From Siphonodentalium dalli (lineage: Eukaryota; Mollusca; Scaphopoda; Gadilida; Siphonodentaliidae): a stretch of 64,000 nucleotides of DNA. The notes beneath the pieces were generated by a model. That model was not told where the DNA came from. It searched no databases and worked only from the letters and a program-made list of their open reading frames with translations. Positions within the stretch are counted from its first letter, which is position 1. Each line of letters opens with the position of its first letter. Both the position numbers and the translations under genes were made by a program. This document shows, one piece after another, positions 26,305 to 49,815 of this stretch. The stretch covers positions 127,424,754-127,488,753 of the forward strand of contig CP136061.1 of assembly GCA_032622095.1 (NCBI GenBank). The letters are read 5' to 3'.

Positions 26305-26886
26305 ACTAGCAAGTGACCCGACTTCGTCCGGGCTTTGACCTTGAATTGACCATTTTGAAGGTCAAGGTCAGGTCGGGTCACGATTTGACCCGTCTAAAAC
26401 ACTCCCCGTATTAGATATGAGAAGGTCTTTTTCGTTAGCCAAACGCGATCACTGCGTACCCGTTTCAAGGTGAAGATCACATCGGGCGGAAAAACTTACC
26501 CGATGAAAATCTCCCCCGTTCCTTGGAACCCCTAAGTACGAAGGCAGACGTAAGAATAACACAACACGCTCATGTCTGGATACAGACACACTCACGTCTG
26601 GTCCCAGACATAAGAATCACACTACACGCATATACGCTCTTTATCAACGACACTGCGGATACGAACGCTCTTTAACTATCAACGCGATTAACCCCACAGT
26701 GCCAAGAACGGTCATTTTGATGACTGTGATTGGATAATGGGTGCTCGGAGCTTCCCCAAAACGGTGGTAAACACTGGCCGTGGATTTTTAACTTTAGATT
26801 GGAAGTTTGAGCTCAATCGGTCCAGCCGTTTTCCCGGCCATAGCTAACACACAGACAAACAGAAGTCCCAAAATATATATTAGATA
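26305..26886. mobile_element. RTE-like non-LTR element tail or RTE-derived SINE
   Basis: Starts actagcaagtgacccgactt and ends with ttgagctcaatcggtccagc, gttttcccggccatagct and aacacacagacaaacagaag before an AT tail. This arrangement (sloppy 'ccgttttcccgg.catagctaacacacagacaaac' type ending) is typical of 3' parts of RTE-clade retroelements and their SINE partners. No reverse transcriptase frame is present, so it is a truncated or non-autonomous copy. Confidence 0.5.
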
Positions 26887-27080
26887 ATTCATTACTCTTG
26901 ATTTGGCTTCTTTTCGTCCACTTGTTTTATAATGGCTGTATTTGAAACTTGAACATCTCCGCCAACATCACCGTATCCGAAATTGTTTTTAAAACGTCTT
27001 AAACTTATTGGCGTAACTGTTCCGCGCGTATTATCTACAAAGCATCCTTGGAATCCACAGAGGCATGTATATTATATAGA

Positions 27081-27213
27081 TAATGAATGTCTTGTCGTTG
27101 ACTATGCCAAAATAGTGGTCCGAGAGGAGGAATAGTCCATTCGCCTGCGGCTCGTGGACTATTCCTCCTCGAGGACCACTATTTTGGCATAGTCAACGAC
27201 AAGACATTCATTA
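27081..27213. repeat. Near-perfect 133-bp palindrome
   Basis: Arms taatgaatgtcttgtcgttg + actatgccaaaatagtggtc and their reverse complements surround gaggaggaatagtccattcg ... tggactattcctcctcga with a short loop cctgcggctcg. Probably a fold-back MITE; single copy in the window. Confidence 0.85.
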
Positions 27214-27963
27214 TTTATTATATTATATCGAACATTGGTGCCAATTCTCACACAATTTCTGTATCTGATTTTTGTCACATTTTTATTTACCGTGAATTTT
27301 GGAAATTGGTCTCAAATTTTAAATTTACGGCAATCTTTTGACGACGGCAGGGGAGCATAACCATGTTATTAGTTACATGTAACAGCACCCCTTCATGATT
27401 TCTGCATTTATTCATATAAATACATCATTAGCAAAGACAATTTTATGACATTTTAGAAGTTAACTTGCTTCACTTTGATTAAAACTGCAAAGGATGTTAT
27501 AAATAACGTCCACTGGCATTACAAAATTAGGGCTAGGCTCTTGCCAACTAAACGGACAAACTATTAAATACATTGGCTAGCTATGATCGGACTTTTGTAA
27601 GATCATTACAATTCAACAATAAATCTAATGATATACCGATATTGCAACACGTATCGTACAAGGTTTAGTTTAAGATTGGCCGTATCTTCAGGCGGCAACC
27701 CGATTTCAGAAATGAGTTTGTTACTATAAATAGAAAACGAATAGTAGGCATGTAGGAATCGTACTGGGGTACTATCGTAAAATAGTATAGCTGTGTGTAG
27801 CCAATCAGAATGCGAGAAAGTCACGTGAGATATAATATACCTATATATAGTTCCAGGTTGCAAAGCAACACCAAGGGAGCTTCCTATATATATATGCTTG
27901 TTTCTTTTTAATCTACTTGTATATCAGATCGTTTCTGCAATCTCCAAACGGAGATATGAGTTG

Positions 27964-28160
27964 GGGAGCGGATAGCTCAGTTACATGGTTATATTGGTCC
28001 GTCCTCTGGGCTACACCTTCGACACTGCATGTCGATGGTTCGAATCCGGCATGGTATCGGTCCGTCTTAGTGTCGCTATCTGAATTCACAATATACCATG
28101 CATACATGGGCATCACGAATCAACCACCGATGTCATGTATGTCAGCGCCCTGAGGACGAG
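27964..28160 (+). mobile_element. tRNA-derived SINE head
   Basis: An A-box-like tagctcagttacatgg (27973-27988) and a B-box ggttcgaatcc (28037-28047) are in tRNA order. The spacing and the lack of a matching acceptor stem exclude a functional tRNA. This is the usual layout of a pol III promoter in a tRNA-derived SINE; the body and tail beyond about 28160 could not be delimited. Confidence 0.5.
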
Positions 28161-30424
28161 TCCATGCAGAAGCAAAAGAATCTCAGACAAAATTTGAAGA
28201 TCTACTCGACCCTATAGCTTAGCAAGAGTCTGCAACATAATTAACTTGGCGAAGTTTCATGTAGATAGAGATAGGGTTCACCTAAACTTTGGTCAAGATT
28301 TTTAATAGTTGAAACAGTCTGTCCTGGCACAACATCGGTTGGATATTTTAAACAAAACAAAATTGGGTTGAAATTGTTATGATATTTTAGTTTTCTAACA
28401 GGTCGGCTGTTTTCAGTGTGAAATTTGTTCTTTTTAGACCAAAAGTTAAATGTTTTCCCACATTTGAAAAAATGGACTGAAATACTTTATATTTCCATGC
28501 ATAGTTGGCTGGAAATAACGAACATTTGGAAAGGTTGAGGTACTATTTGGAAAATTTCAAACCAGAGAGTGCAAAGGGAATTTTCCGACATGGGAATTTG
28601 GGCATGGTTCAATGCGAGGGCCGAGAGGGTGCTTTGATATTCAAGCTTAACACCCCCCCCGCCGACAAATGGAAACCCTATAAATAAGTAATAAGGATTG
28701 ATTGATTTTTTTAAATCTACGACCCCTCACGGGGTATGAGATTCCAATTGACAACCAAGTGTATACTAAACAGGTATACTCTAGCCTGTGACTGGATTCA
28801 TAAAGATGTGACATCCCACGTGAAATAGTAATAAATGTATAATGCTATATATAGGCCTATATATATAATATGCACAACCGTAAAGTTCTACATGTTCATG
28901 TACTATACTACCGACGAATTGCTTGTATCTCTCTCAGATTCGAGGACAAGACAGATATATATAGGATAACACGTGTATTTGGGGAAAATAGCTGATACTG
29001 GTTTGAACATGACTTCAGTACTGCCGTGATATGTTAGCCTTGTGGCTGTCAAGAAATCTTATACATTAAAAATAATATGAATGTCCTTGAAACTGGAAGA
29101 AACTTCAGCGTTGATATCCTTTAGAGATGTGACGCTGGGGGAGCTGATCTTGGTAGGTACAAATTTTCGACATGTTAATACTATTGAACACCGGCCGGAA
29201 GAATAACTTATGCGCAAACAGTATGCGCAAGAATCTTGAAAGAACGCCGTGATTATAATGAAAAAACATCACACAAAGTTCACTTTTACTTGCTAAATAG
29301 ACATTAATGTTTATTGTTAATGATATATTCATGTATTTCGTATATTGATTTTTACGTCGGAAGTAATTTATTGTCCGAGAATAGTGCTATTCTACTGCTA
29401 TTAGTCAGGTAAATTTGGCTTTGTGTGAATTTGTTGTTTTTATTAATTTTTGGTTTTATATAAATGCTAATGCAGGATATTTATAGTTGAGAACAAAATT
29501 ATATCTATTCTGTTTTAGATTGAACTTATATATAACCTAAAGAAAGTCATTACCGAATTCCAAATTTGTATGCATTCTGACTGCTATTGAATCATTGATT
29601 AGGTCGGACACTTCCTCAGTCACGCGAAACACTGTGAAACTGAAAGTGATAAATCCTAAATGTAATTTTCCGTAGGTTTTGCTGCAAATTTGCATAACTA
29701 TTGTCAGTATTGAGTATTATGCCATTTGTGGAAATGTTGTAAATAAGTTTATTCGTGCAATCCTGTCTCATTAAATAATATATTTAATTTAAATATATAT
29801 GTTGTTGTTGTATCTGTCTGTTGTGTAGATATTTCAGTGCAGGAACCTTTCGGTTATACTTATAGTTATAGGCGCATTGCCATTGGTCCACGTGCTACCA
29901 CGGCTGAGTAACTTTATAACCCTGTGGTGACTGTTAGCGTTCTTTTTAACATGCACACACCGAGGCGTGTACACAGGTCAGCCATTAATAATAATCATTA
30001 ATGTCTGCGCCCGATCGGACAGCATACTGCCCCCACGACAACATACCTGGACAAATGTTGTAATGGGGGAAGGTTGGGAGTTGGTATTTTGCATTCAGGT
30101 CTTTATTCAGTGATCTAGGATGATACTTTTCAGTCTGACAAATTGGTATCTGACTGACTTTTGTCAGAATTCCCTGACCGATTTGCGAACCCCAGTCCGC
30201 TAGCACAAGACTCAAGAGATCAACTGTACGTTACCTCTTGGCTACCGACTTCCCTTATTGTTATTGTTGTTGTATTCTTTTATCACTGTTTCGTTGATTC
30301 AAGATCACTGGTGCTGGAATAATTTGCTTGACCCTCGGTACATTAAACACTAGATGCTGTCCTCGGTGCTTCCAACAGTTAAACAAACTGCAATATAATA
30401 AATAACTGTTGACTTCTTGTCCGG

Positions 30425-30872
30425 TTGTACTCTCGGGCTCCAAATAAGAATGCAGGCCAAAATAGTGCAGGGGGAATTCCATTGATAGTTAATTAAAGTG
30501 CAGACCCAAATAATAGTGCAGGCGGAACTCGGAGCAAAACATAAAAATAACTGTGGTTAAACAAATTATTTTTATAGTACTAGAAGGTCAAGTATAGGAA
30601 TCAACATACATGTAGTATGTGTCATGTGATGTTTTATTCAAATTAAAATGTTCACATGTATGTCATATATTTGAATATGTACATGCATAAAGCTATAAGC
30701 TCATCATTTTGATATCAGAATCATATAGAAATCTTGAGTTTGTGCTGATTTCAATTTTTATAGCCTCAAAATTAATAAACGTGCAGACCCAAATAAGCAC
30801 TGTGCAGGGGGGATTTTTCCCAAGAAAATAATAAACGTGCATGCATGTTTATTTGGAGCCCAAGAGTAACAA
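30425..30872. mobile_element. Inverted-repeat element with GGGCTCCAAATAA ends
   Basis: Left ttgtactctcgggctccaaa and right tttggagcccaagagtaac are inverted repeats of about 25 bp. Inside, gtgcagacccaaataa occurs twice (30498 and 30782) together with gtgcaggggg motifs. Roughly 450 bp, non-coding. Confidence 0.65.
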
Positions 30873-31285
30873 AGTAATATCAAGAAATAACTTTAAAACA
30901 CTATCAGAAAAAGTACTGTAATGCACGGAAATTAGGATTAGGATGAAATCATGAGAATTAAAAAAAAAAAATAATAGTGTTATCATACAGCTACAAATTA
31001 CCAAAGTATGTTACCGGTACAAATTATTGTAAGTACGCGCATCCATTGTTATCGGATTGCAAAACGAACACTCGCAAAAAAACATTCAGCTTTTACTCAC
31101 CTATATTTCACAAATGCGAGCACAACAGAACGCAAACAATTAATTTCAATTTCTTTTATTGGATTATTCTTTCGGCGTGATCCATAATTACATGTATTAT
31201 AAACATAACATTGAACATAAATAAACATATTAAAACACTTAATAGTAATATCAGTAATAACATAATGATATTAATACAGAATATC

Positions 31286-32275
31286 TAGGGTCCTGCGAAT
31301 TGGAGATTTTGATCGAATCGAATATCGAATCGAATCGACGAAATAATTCAAATTGAATCGAATATCGAACCGAATCATACCTATGTGTTGCATTCTCAAT
31401 TAGGCAAGCTTTGTCAATGATTAGACGATTTGTGAAATGTTCTATGAAGTTCCATCATAACTTATGTGGCGATCAACCGCCGTTTGCGTTACCATTAACT
31501 TCAATTGATAATTGTCGAGAAAAAGAAAACAGATCATAAAGGTCCATGAGGCCATCACGACAATTAATATATAACCACTTAACGGATTATCGGAACTGAA
31601 ATCAGTTTGCAGTTTGCATCTACATGCAAAATTGCAAATCGGCATTCGGAAACTCCTGTTGTTATAAACTTGAAGATACAACAACAGTTGCAAAAGAAGG
31701 CAGGAGTAAAATGCAATTCGCAGACATAAGTTCAATAACGGCATAAGTTAGTTAATACTTTAGTGTCAAGGAACGCTCTGAAAGTCAACTGCAAAATAAA
31801 GCACTGCCCGTGCATACACTTTTCGATGCTGGAAACATGTGTTGTTTACATTCTCAGCGATATTACATAATGCAGAATCTGAGACAGATAGTCCACGGAT
31901 AATGCTAGCGGTTGCTCAGTCTCATAGCTATTACAATTTACTCCCGTCGTCGGTCCATCGGTGATCTCTGAGCTTTTGACTACCATGTCAAAGCTAGAAT
32001 TCAGACATATTTAGTCATCCTATAGTGGCCAATTACTGCCTGTACTTATTTTTAATAGCATGCGAACATTCACGATGTACAATAAGACAATGATGTACAA
32101 TTATAAGGTGCATATATTCATAATTGTTTGGGAATTAAATGGCACAGAAACAGCTAATCGACGTGTCTACTTGTCCATAAACAGCCTACTTTTTCATCAG
32201 TGTATATTCAAAATTACGAGTTGGAAATTTCGAATAAAATTTGACTTTCGAATATCGAATATTCGCAAGACCCTA
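31286..32275. mobile_element. hAT-type non-autonomous DNA element 1
   Basis: 990-bp element bounded by inverted ends tagggtcctgcgaat and attcgcaagacccta. The flanks are an 8-bp direct duplication with one mismatch (agaatatc 31278-31285, agaatata 32276-32283), the size made by hAT transposases. Sub-terminal arrays of gaatatcgaatcgaatcg occur inside both ends. No transposase-like frame is visible, so it is probably non-autonomous. Known of the family: hAT elements duplicate 8 bp and have short TIRs; assignment is from structure only. Confidence 0.8.
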
Positions 32276-32301
32276 AGAATATAAAACTTTTCAAGAAATA
32301 T

Positions 32302-33465
32302 TAGTGATGAGCCGATTGTTAATTACAGCTTTGTGCCGATTGCCGATTATTTGAGATCACAATCGGCTGATTGAGGTGCCGATTCCGATTATTTTAATAA
32401 TTATACCAAAATATGTTATATGTGTTATTTGGAAGCAACAACGTCAGTAATATACCAGTATACGTATGGGTAAGAATAAAGGTAGGTATGGGTGGACTTG
32501 TGAACGAATTCCTGCGTCCTGACCACCAATACACATGTTATATTATGCTCAATTTACCGTAGATTTCTGTCTTAAGTCGCTACTTGTTGACCCAGTATTT
32601 CCCCTCAAAATGTGCATGCGCCTTATACAACTGTAAGTCAATCGGGGGTCTGAATTCTGGCTACAATCACAGACACAGGTGAGTTTTGGCATTCGCCGCG
32701 ATGACAACTCAGAAGAGTGCATGACCGTTCACACCAAAACAGAAACGAAATGTTTAATTAGAAATAAAAACATTAAATAATATTAATAATTGTTACCAGT
32801 GTATTTATCAGTATCCAATTAACAAAATACAAGAATTCAACATGAGACCTCCGTCTGAGGAAGGGAATTTTTATGTTAAACCACATTATCCTGAACTCAA
32901 CTGTAGAGACAATACCAAGGATGACACAACACTTATTTACTGTCTACATGTTTTTTTTTATGTCGGCTTATAGATTGAGGTCACTAGCTGACCTGATATC
33001 AGTTTGAATCAGTTTGAATACTGATTAGCGGTCACTACGTTGAATAGTAGTTGTTAATTGGTGAACAACAGGGATTTTGTAAAAACACTACACTATATAA
33101 TGGGTCTCGTCGGGCTATTGTACATAATTATTTCTATTCATGCGATATATAATAACTGAAGCGTAGTGAATGCAGTCAACTGCATAATTATGTGACATGT
33201 ACTTTCGGGGGTTTATACTCGTGTTAGGCAGGACCTGGCTGTATATCATCAAATGTGGGTTTGGTTACACTTTCACCATGTTTACTGGTCATTTATTCAA
33301 CAAAAACATCGTTATATTTAACACAGTTTATTGAAGAAAAAACAAGCACCTTATTATTATTTAGACAATCGGAAATGCCGATGTTGAATCCCGAGTACCG
33401 ATTGTCATCCGATGGGCCACATCGGCCGATTCCGATTGTCGTTTCCAATCATCGGCTCATCACTA
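32302..33465. mobile_element. hAT-type non-autonomous DNA element 2
   Basis: 1164-bp element bounded by perfect 15-bp inverted ends tagtgatgagccgat / atcggctcatcacta and a perfect 8-bp direct duplication agaaatat (32294-32301 and 33466-33473). Near both ends many short gccgat/atcggc repeats occur, a common hAT sub-terminal feature. No transposase frame is visible. It stands only 26 bp from the previous element but has different ends, so it is a separate family inserted next door. Confidence 0.85.
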
Positions 33466-33489
33466 AGAAATATTTAAAGCAAATCATAC

Positions 33490-33727
33490 TGATGATTTCA
33501 ATATAAAGCTTGAAGTCTGTTGTAGTGCCAACAGCATCTACTTCCCGGATATCAAAAGATAAACTGTTCTTTAACTTAGACTTTATCGATGACCCGGCCA
33601 CTGTGATAGGAAAGTTGTAGATACTAGACTTACTGTGAAAAGTATCATGTTTAAATTCTGACACTGATACACAGCCAATACATATTACAAATGAAGCACA
33701 AGTTACCAAAAATGCATTTGAAGTCAT
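33490..33727 (-). CDS. Candidate first exon of a small secreted protein
   Basis: Not recognised. Minus-strand ATG at 33727 opens MTSNAFLVTCASFVICIGC, which resembles a signal peptide, followed by about 60 polar residues with a Ser/Lys-rich segment. A donor-like atca|gtatga follows 33490; if it is not used the frame runs on and ends inside the terminal repeat of the hAT-type element at 32302-33465, which would make it a chance read-through. It points toward that element, so downstream exons would lie beyond it. Weak evidence. Confidence 0.25.
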
Positions 33728-34436
33728 TCTCGATGAGTGTTTAAAAAAGGGGTTTTCCTGCTACTCTTCCATCAGAAAAAAACATCCAGTTCTGGTAACA
33801 AACAGGAAAGATGAACTTTACAACGAGGTGATTATCAAATAAAAAATCACCTTTCCAAACTTAAATGTTGATACAGAGGGTGCCTAGTTTTTGTGCAATG
33901 CTTTATTGTACACAACCCATCAACACACAACATTACAAGATCAAGCAGTGCACAGACAGAACAAATAATATTTACAGTACAACAGTATAACAACTTGTCC
34001 ATTGAGAATCGATTAGTCACAGCATGGCCTACTTATTGTCTGGCAAACCCCGCCAAATTGTGGAATGATCAGGCAGAACAAATAAAAGTCATGATCGCAT
34101 ATAATCAGCACACTTATATAGCTGTAGAGAATCATACATGTATGTATGATGTATCATCTTGTATCGCGACATTTATCAATGAATTGCAGAATATGAACTG
34201 TGCCGAGAGACGCATTGAATATGTATGTAATACGCGGTAGCACATGATCTCCGAGCTCAAGTGTTTTCGTACAATGAAATCCTGTGCACAAAAATCTGCC
34301 TACTCATCAGTCCAGCGTTCTTTGATGTTACTATGACACTTACATTGTAGAACCTCGTAGAATCCCCTTCCAGTCGGTTCCTGTGCATAAAATTTTGAGA
34401 TTCACCTTAACTGGTTATGTGATTTGTTTTGGTTAA

Positions 34437-34565
34437 CCCTTTCATGACTTGGAGCTTCCTGAAATTTTGTGAAAACACTGTGCCAATGCATTCTCTTATA
34501 TATGTGAGTTGCCCATACAGCGCTTCACATATACTGGTATAAGAGAATACATAGGCCAAACAGTA
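34437..34565. mobile_element. TTAA-type hairpin element, family T-a, truncated
   Basis: Starts after TTAA 34433-34436 with ccctttcatgacttggagct, then the module gtgccaatgcattctctta and a return arm ggtataagagaatacatagg. The right terminal repeat is missing. It is about 370 bp upstream of the BRPF1 exon 1 acceptor. Confidence 0.65.
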
Positions 34566-34964
34566 TAATACATATAATTTTATTTTAGAGAAAATTGGCA
34601 ATCTTTTATTGTAAATAGCAGCATTTTGTCAAAAATAATAATAAACCTGATTCACTCATTTATAAAAATATTTAATACGGTACATGTATGTCATTGCTAA
34701 CCTGTTATTGATTCAAATTTTCATGCTCTTGTCGTCTTGCACAAAACATGCTGGCTTAGAGTATAATCTATAGCTGAATTCAGCTAGGGTAGCTATGTCA
34801 GTTATTGCAGCTAGCTAAATTTTGTGTACCAATTAATAATAGAATCACAGTAACAGTGCATGTATAGAAATTCTTTATCACAATAGTTATTTTGGTATTA
34901 TATAATGGTCTTAACAGTGTATTCTTTCCTCTTTTAGATATTGATATGGGTTACATGCTTCATC

Positions 34965-46759
<11,795 letters not shown>

Positions 46760-46849
46760 GTGAGTGCAAGTATTTATTTTTGACTGAGTTTCATTTGAAG
46801 ATCCAATGTCCAGACAGGTCTCAACAGTTTAAACACTGTAGTTGTTTTT

Positions 46850-47205
46850 ATTCGCCTGTTTTAAAAAAATGGGACGTATGATGTTATTGGTCTGTCCGTC
46901 AATCCATCTGTTCGCTTTTGGTTTCTGGATGATAACTTTATATAGTCTCAACTGAATAGAATGAAATTTGGCATGTGGGTTTACTGGCAGAAAATACATA
47001 GCAAGTTCGAATTTGGGTTCCGCCTGCCAATTTTCACCAGACTTATGGTCCTTTTTGTTGGAATTTACACTAAATTTAATGGAATGAAATTTGGTTTGTG
47101 AGTTTACTTGTCCAAAATACAGGTCAAGTTTGAATTTGGGTTCCATCCGCCAATTTTTACCAGGATTATGGCCCTTTGTTGGAAATGCCATGGTATATTT
47201 TGCCA
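46850..47205. repeat. Two-unit tandem repeat of the 'gttatggccctt' family
   Basis: Units of about 123 bp start at gaatgaaatttggcatgtgg (about 46958) and gaatgaaatttggtttgtga (about 47081); each carries tttgaatttgggttc and ttatgg.ccttt. Diverged relative of the larger array at 47.86 kb. The minus-strand frame 46829-47206 shows the same repetition and is taken as a by-product. Confidence 0.65.
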
Positions 47206-47849
47206 CACCATAGCGATGCTCATGTGTGAATATTCACATCAACTTTCACTTAAATATGAAAACCAACTTCTTGAGTAATGTGTACTACCTCATCAACTAA
47301 TCACTTCCCATTTCAAGTAGGGTGTTGGGGATCCTCATACTGAAATTATTTTAGTGTATGGAGGCTCTGAGGCTCTTTGGTAAATTGGGAAATTATGGAC
47401 TAAAATTGAGAAAAATCAGTTACTTTTGGTATTGGGGAGAAAAGGGCCAGTATTTGTCCCCTGGTGATACAGAGTGTAATCCCTTCAAACACATGGCCAG
47501 AGTAACAATAATATAAGAAATTTGGAATAAATCAACAGAACAATCATATTCATGGAAAATTTCCCTTTATTTTGACATATGGATCAAGCATTTATATCTA
47601 GCAACAGTAGGAACATTATCCCTTAAACCATTGGAGATCGGCAAAAAAAGTGGTTGAACAAGACTCTATCTGGTATCACTGCAGACCAGAATAGCAATTA
47701 AAATAAATATCGAAGATGTCAATAATACAATTATATTCCTGGATTATTTCTGTTCATGTCACATATATATCAAATTGAAGGGAGCTATTCAGAAATATGT
47801 TTTGATATATGTTCTATTTTTTATGTTTACCCATACCATGTATGGTAAA

Positions 47850-48745
47850 CATAGTGTCGTTGTCCGGATTGACCACTCGTCGTGCGTCTGTCCGTCCGTC
47901 TGTCTGTCTGTCCGTCCGTAGACACTTTACGTGTAATGCGATAACTCAAACATTTTTTACCTGATCAAAACCAAATTTTGTATATGGGGTTTTCAGCCCA
48001 AAATACAGATCGAGTTCGAATATGGGTTTGATCCGACTTTTTTTGACAGAGTTATGGCCCTTTTTCGACTTAGAATTCACGCATTCTGCCATAACTCAAA
48101 CATTTTTTATCTGATCGGAACCAAATTTGGTGTATGAGTTTCTCAGACCAACATACAGATTGATTTCGAATATGGGTTTGATCGGATTTTTTTTAATGGT
48201 GTTATGGTCCTTTGACATATGATTCACACATACATGTACTTCGATAAATCAACCATTTTTCCGTCCGTCTGTCTGTCTGTCCGTCCGTAGACACTTTACG
48301 TGTAATGCGATAACTCAAACATTTTTTACCTGATCGGAACCAAATTTGGTATGTGAGTTTCTCGGCCCAAAATACAGATCGAGTTCGAATATGGGTTTGA
48401 TCCGACTTTTTATTACGGAGTTATGGCCCTTTTTCGACTTAGAATTAATGAATTCTGCCGTAACTCAAACATTTTTTATCTGATCGGAACCAAATTTGGT
48501 GTATGAGTTTCTCAGACCAACATACAGATTGATTTCGAATATGGGTTTGAGCGGATTTTTTTTAATGGTGTTATGGTCCTTTGACATATGATTCACACAT
48601 ACATGTACTTCGATAAATCAACCATTTTTCATCTGATAGGAACCAAATTTGGTATGTGAGTTTCTCAACTCAAAATACAGAACGAGTTTGAATATGGGTT
48701 AGATCCAATTTGTTATACCAGAGATATGGCCCTTTTTAAACTAAG
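47850..48745. repeat. Tandem array, 369-bp period, 'gttatggccctttttcgac' family
   Basis: A higher-order unit beginning ccgtccgtagacactttacg recurs at about 47912 and 48281 (369 bp). Each contains two to three related sub-units with accaaatttggt, gagttcgaatatgggtttga and agttatggccctttttcgac. Preceded by a tctgtctgtccgtcc microsatellite. Non-coding. Confidence 0.7.
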
Positions 48746-49670
48746 AATTATCCAGATTATAACCCAAGTAACTTACAATTAATGAATACCTGCTTCTCTG
48801 TGAGCAAGATAAAAGACAATATAGTTTATTGCTTTGAGAGTTATTTATAGCCCTCATATGTTAGGTCTGTATAAGAGACACAGTGAATTATTGGATAAAT
48901 TGATTTAGCTATCTTTTTAACCACAACTTAGCCAGGTGAATTTATTTAACTAGACCAATGGAGCTCTCTAAGTCCTTGGATGATGGGACTACATTGGATC
49001 AAACAGGGCAGAGATAGGTGATTTAACCCCTTTTACCCATTCCATGTCTTTTAACCTTTTCCATTAAATAAATAATTATATTATTTTGATATCTCACATG
49101 GCAATTTGCAACAACATGAATAGAACTGCTCACACTATGATAGTGGTGACAGGCTCTAGAGTTTAGATGTTATATTAACCCTTCTATATTGACTCATACA
49201 TTCCAATAATTTGTGTTATTACTGGTTATTATGTACATTTGTCATATACTACTTTAGATCATAACAGTATACTCTATAATTCAACATTAAAAGATTATGA
49301 TTCTGATCTTAACAATTTACTATCGCCAAGGGATGGGTTAAACATCTGCCGATCGTGATCGGCCTCTCGTCTTATAATGCCATTCTGACCATGTTTTTGT
49401 GGATGAGTGGAAGTTTCAATTTCGGGTCAAAAGAATCGTTTGTCCAGAGGTACTCTATGTCAGGGGGACCTGTGCTTAGATGCATTTGAGATTATTATGC
49501 ATGACCAGAATGGAATCAGATGTTGATTATAGACTTCAATTAGGCTCTACACACTATTTTTGGGCATCTTTTATGTTTGGTTAGAGTTAAAGTTAGACTT
49601 TTCGTTGATATAACAATTTGGGATTTTTATCAAGTATTTAATGAGCTTGCTTGTATTCTGTGTTGTTTAA

Positions 49671-49811
49671 CCTGTCCATGACTCGAGCTTCCTGAATTTT
49701 TTTTAAAACCCTGTGCCAATGCATTCTCTTATATATGCGAGTCTCCCATATGAGAATGTACTGGTACATAATATTTAATGCTGCACCAGCGCAGCTCCTG
49801 TCATGAAATGG
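49671..49811. mobile_element. TTAA-type hairpin element, family T-a
   Basis: Bounded by TTAA 49667-49670 and 49812-49815; ends cctgtccatgactcgagctt and agctcctgtcatgaaatgg are inverted repeats. One internal hairpin (gcattctcttatatatgcga). The right TTAA is shared with the next element. Confidence 0.75.
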
Positions 49812-49815
49812 TTAA

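Larger units (their letters stand above)
24723..34937. other. Intergenic space between the two genes
   Basis: No coding block recognised except the weak minus-strand candidate at 33.5 kb. Holds the RTE-like tail, tRNA-derived SINE, 133-bp palindrome, GGGCTCC element and the two hAT-type elements. The genes are transcribed away from each other; the BRPF1 promoter and 5' UTR exon should lie in the right part but were not identified. Confidence 0.6.

Noticed and set aside
27964-28070. tRNA gene
   Set aside because: A- and B-box motifs are present, but the spacing is too long and no acceptor or T-stem pairing closes; a tRNA-derived SINE fits better.
28505-28687. 60-codon frame MAGNNEHLERLRYYLENFKP
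   Set aside because: It looks protein-like over a short stretch, but it begins at TTG, has no splice context and ends in a C-rich tract; not enough to call.
47850-48745. CRISPR-like array
   Set aside because: Regular repeats exist but units are long, diverged and contiguous without unique spacers, in a clearly eukaryotic setting; an ordinary tandem repeat.
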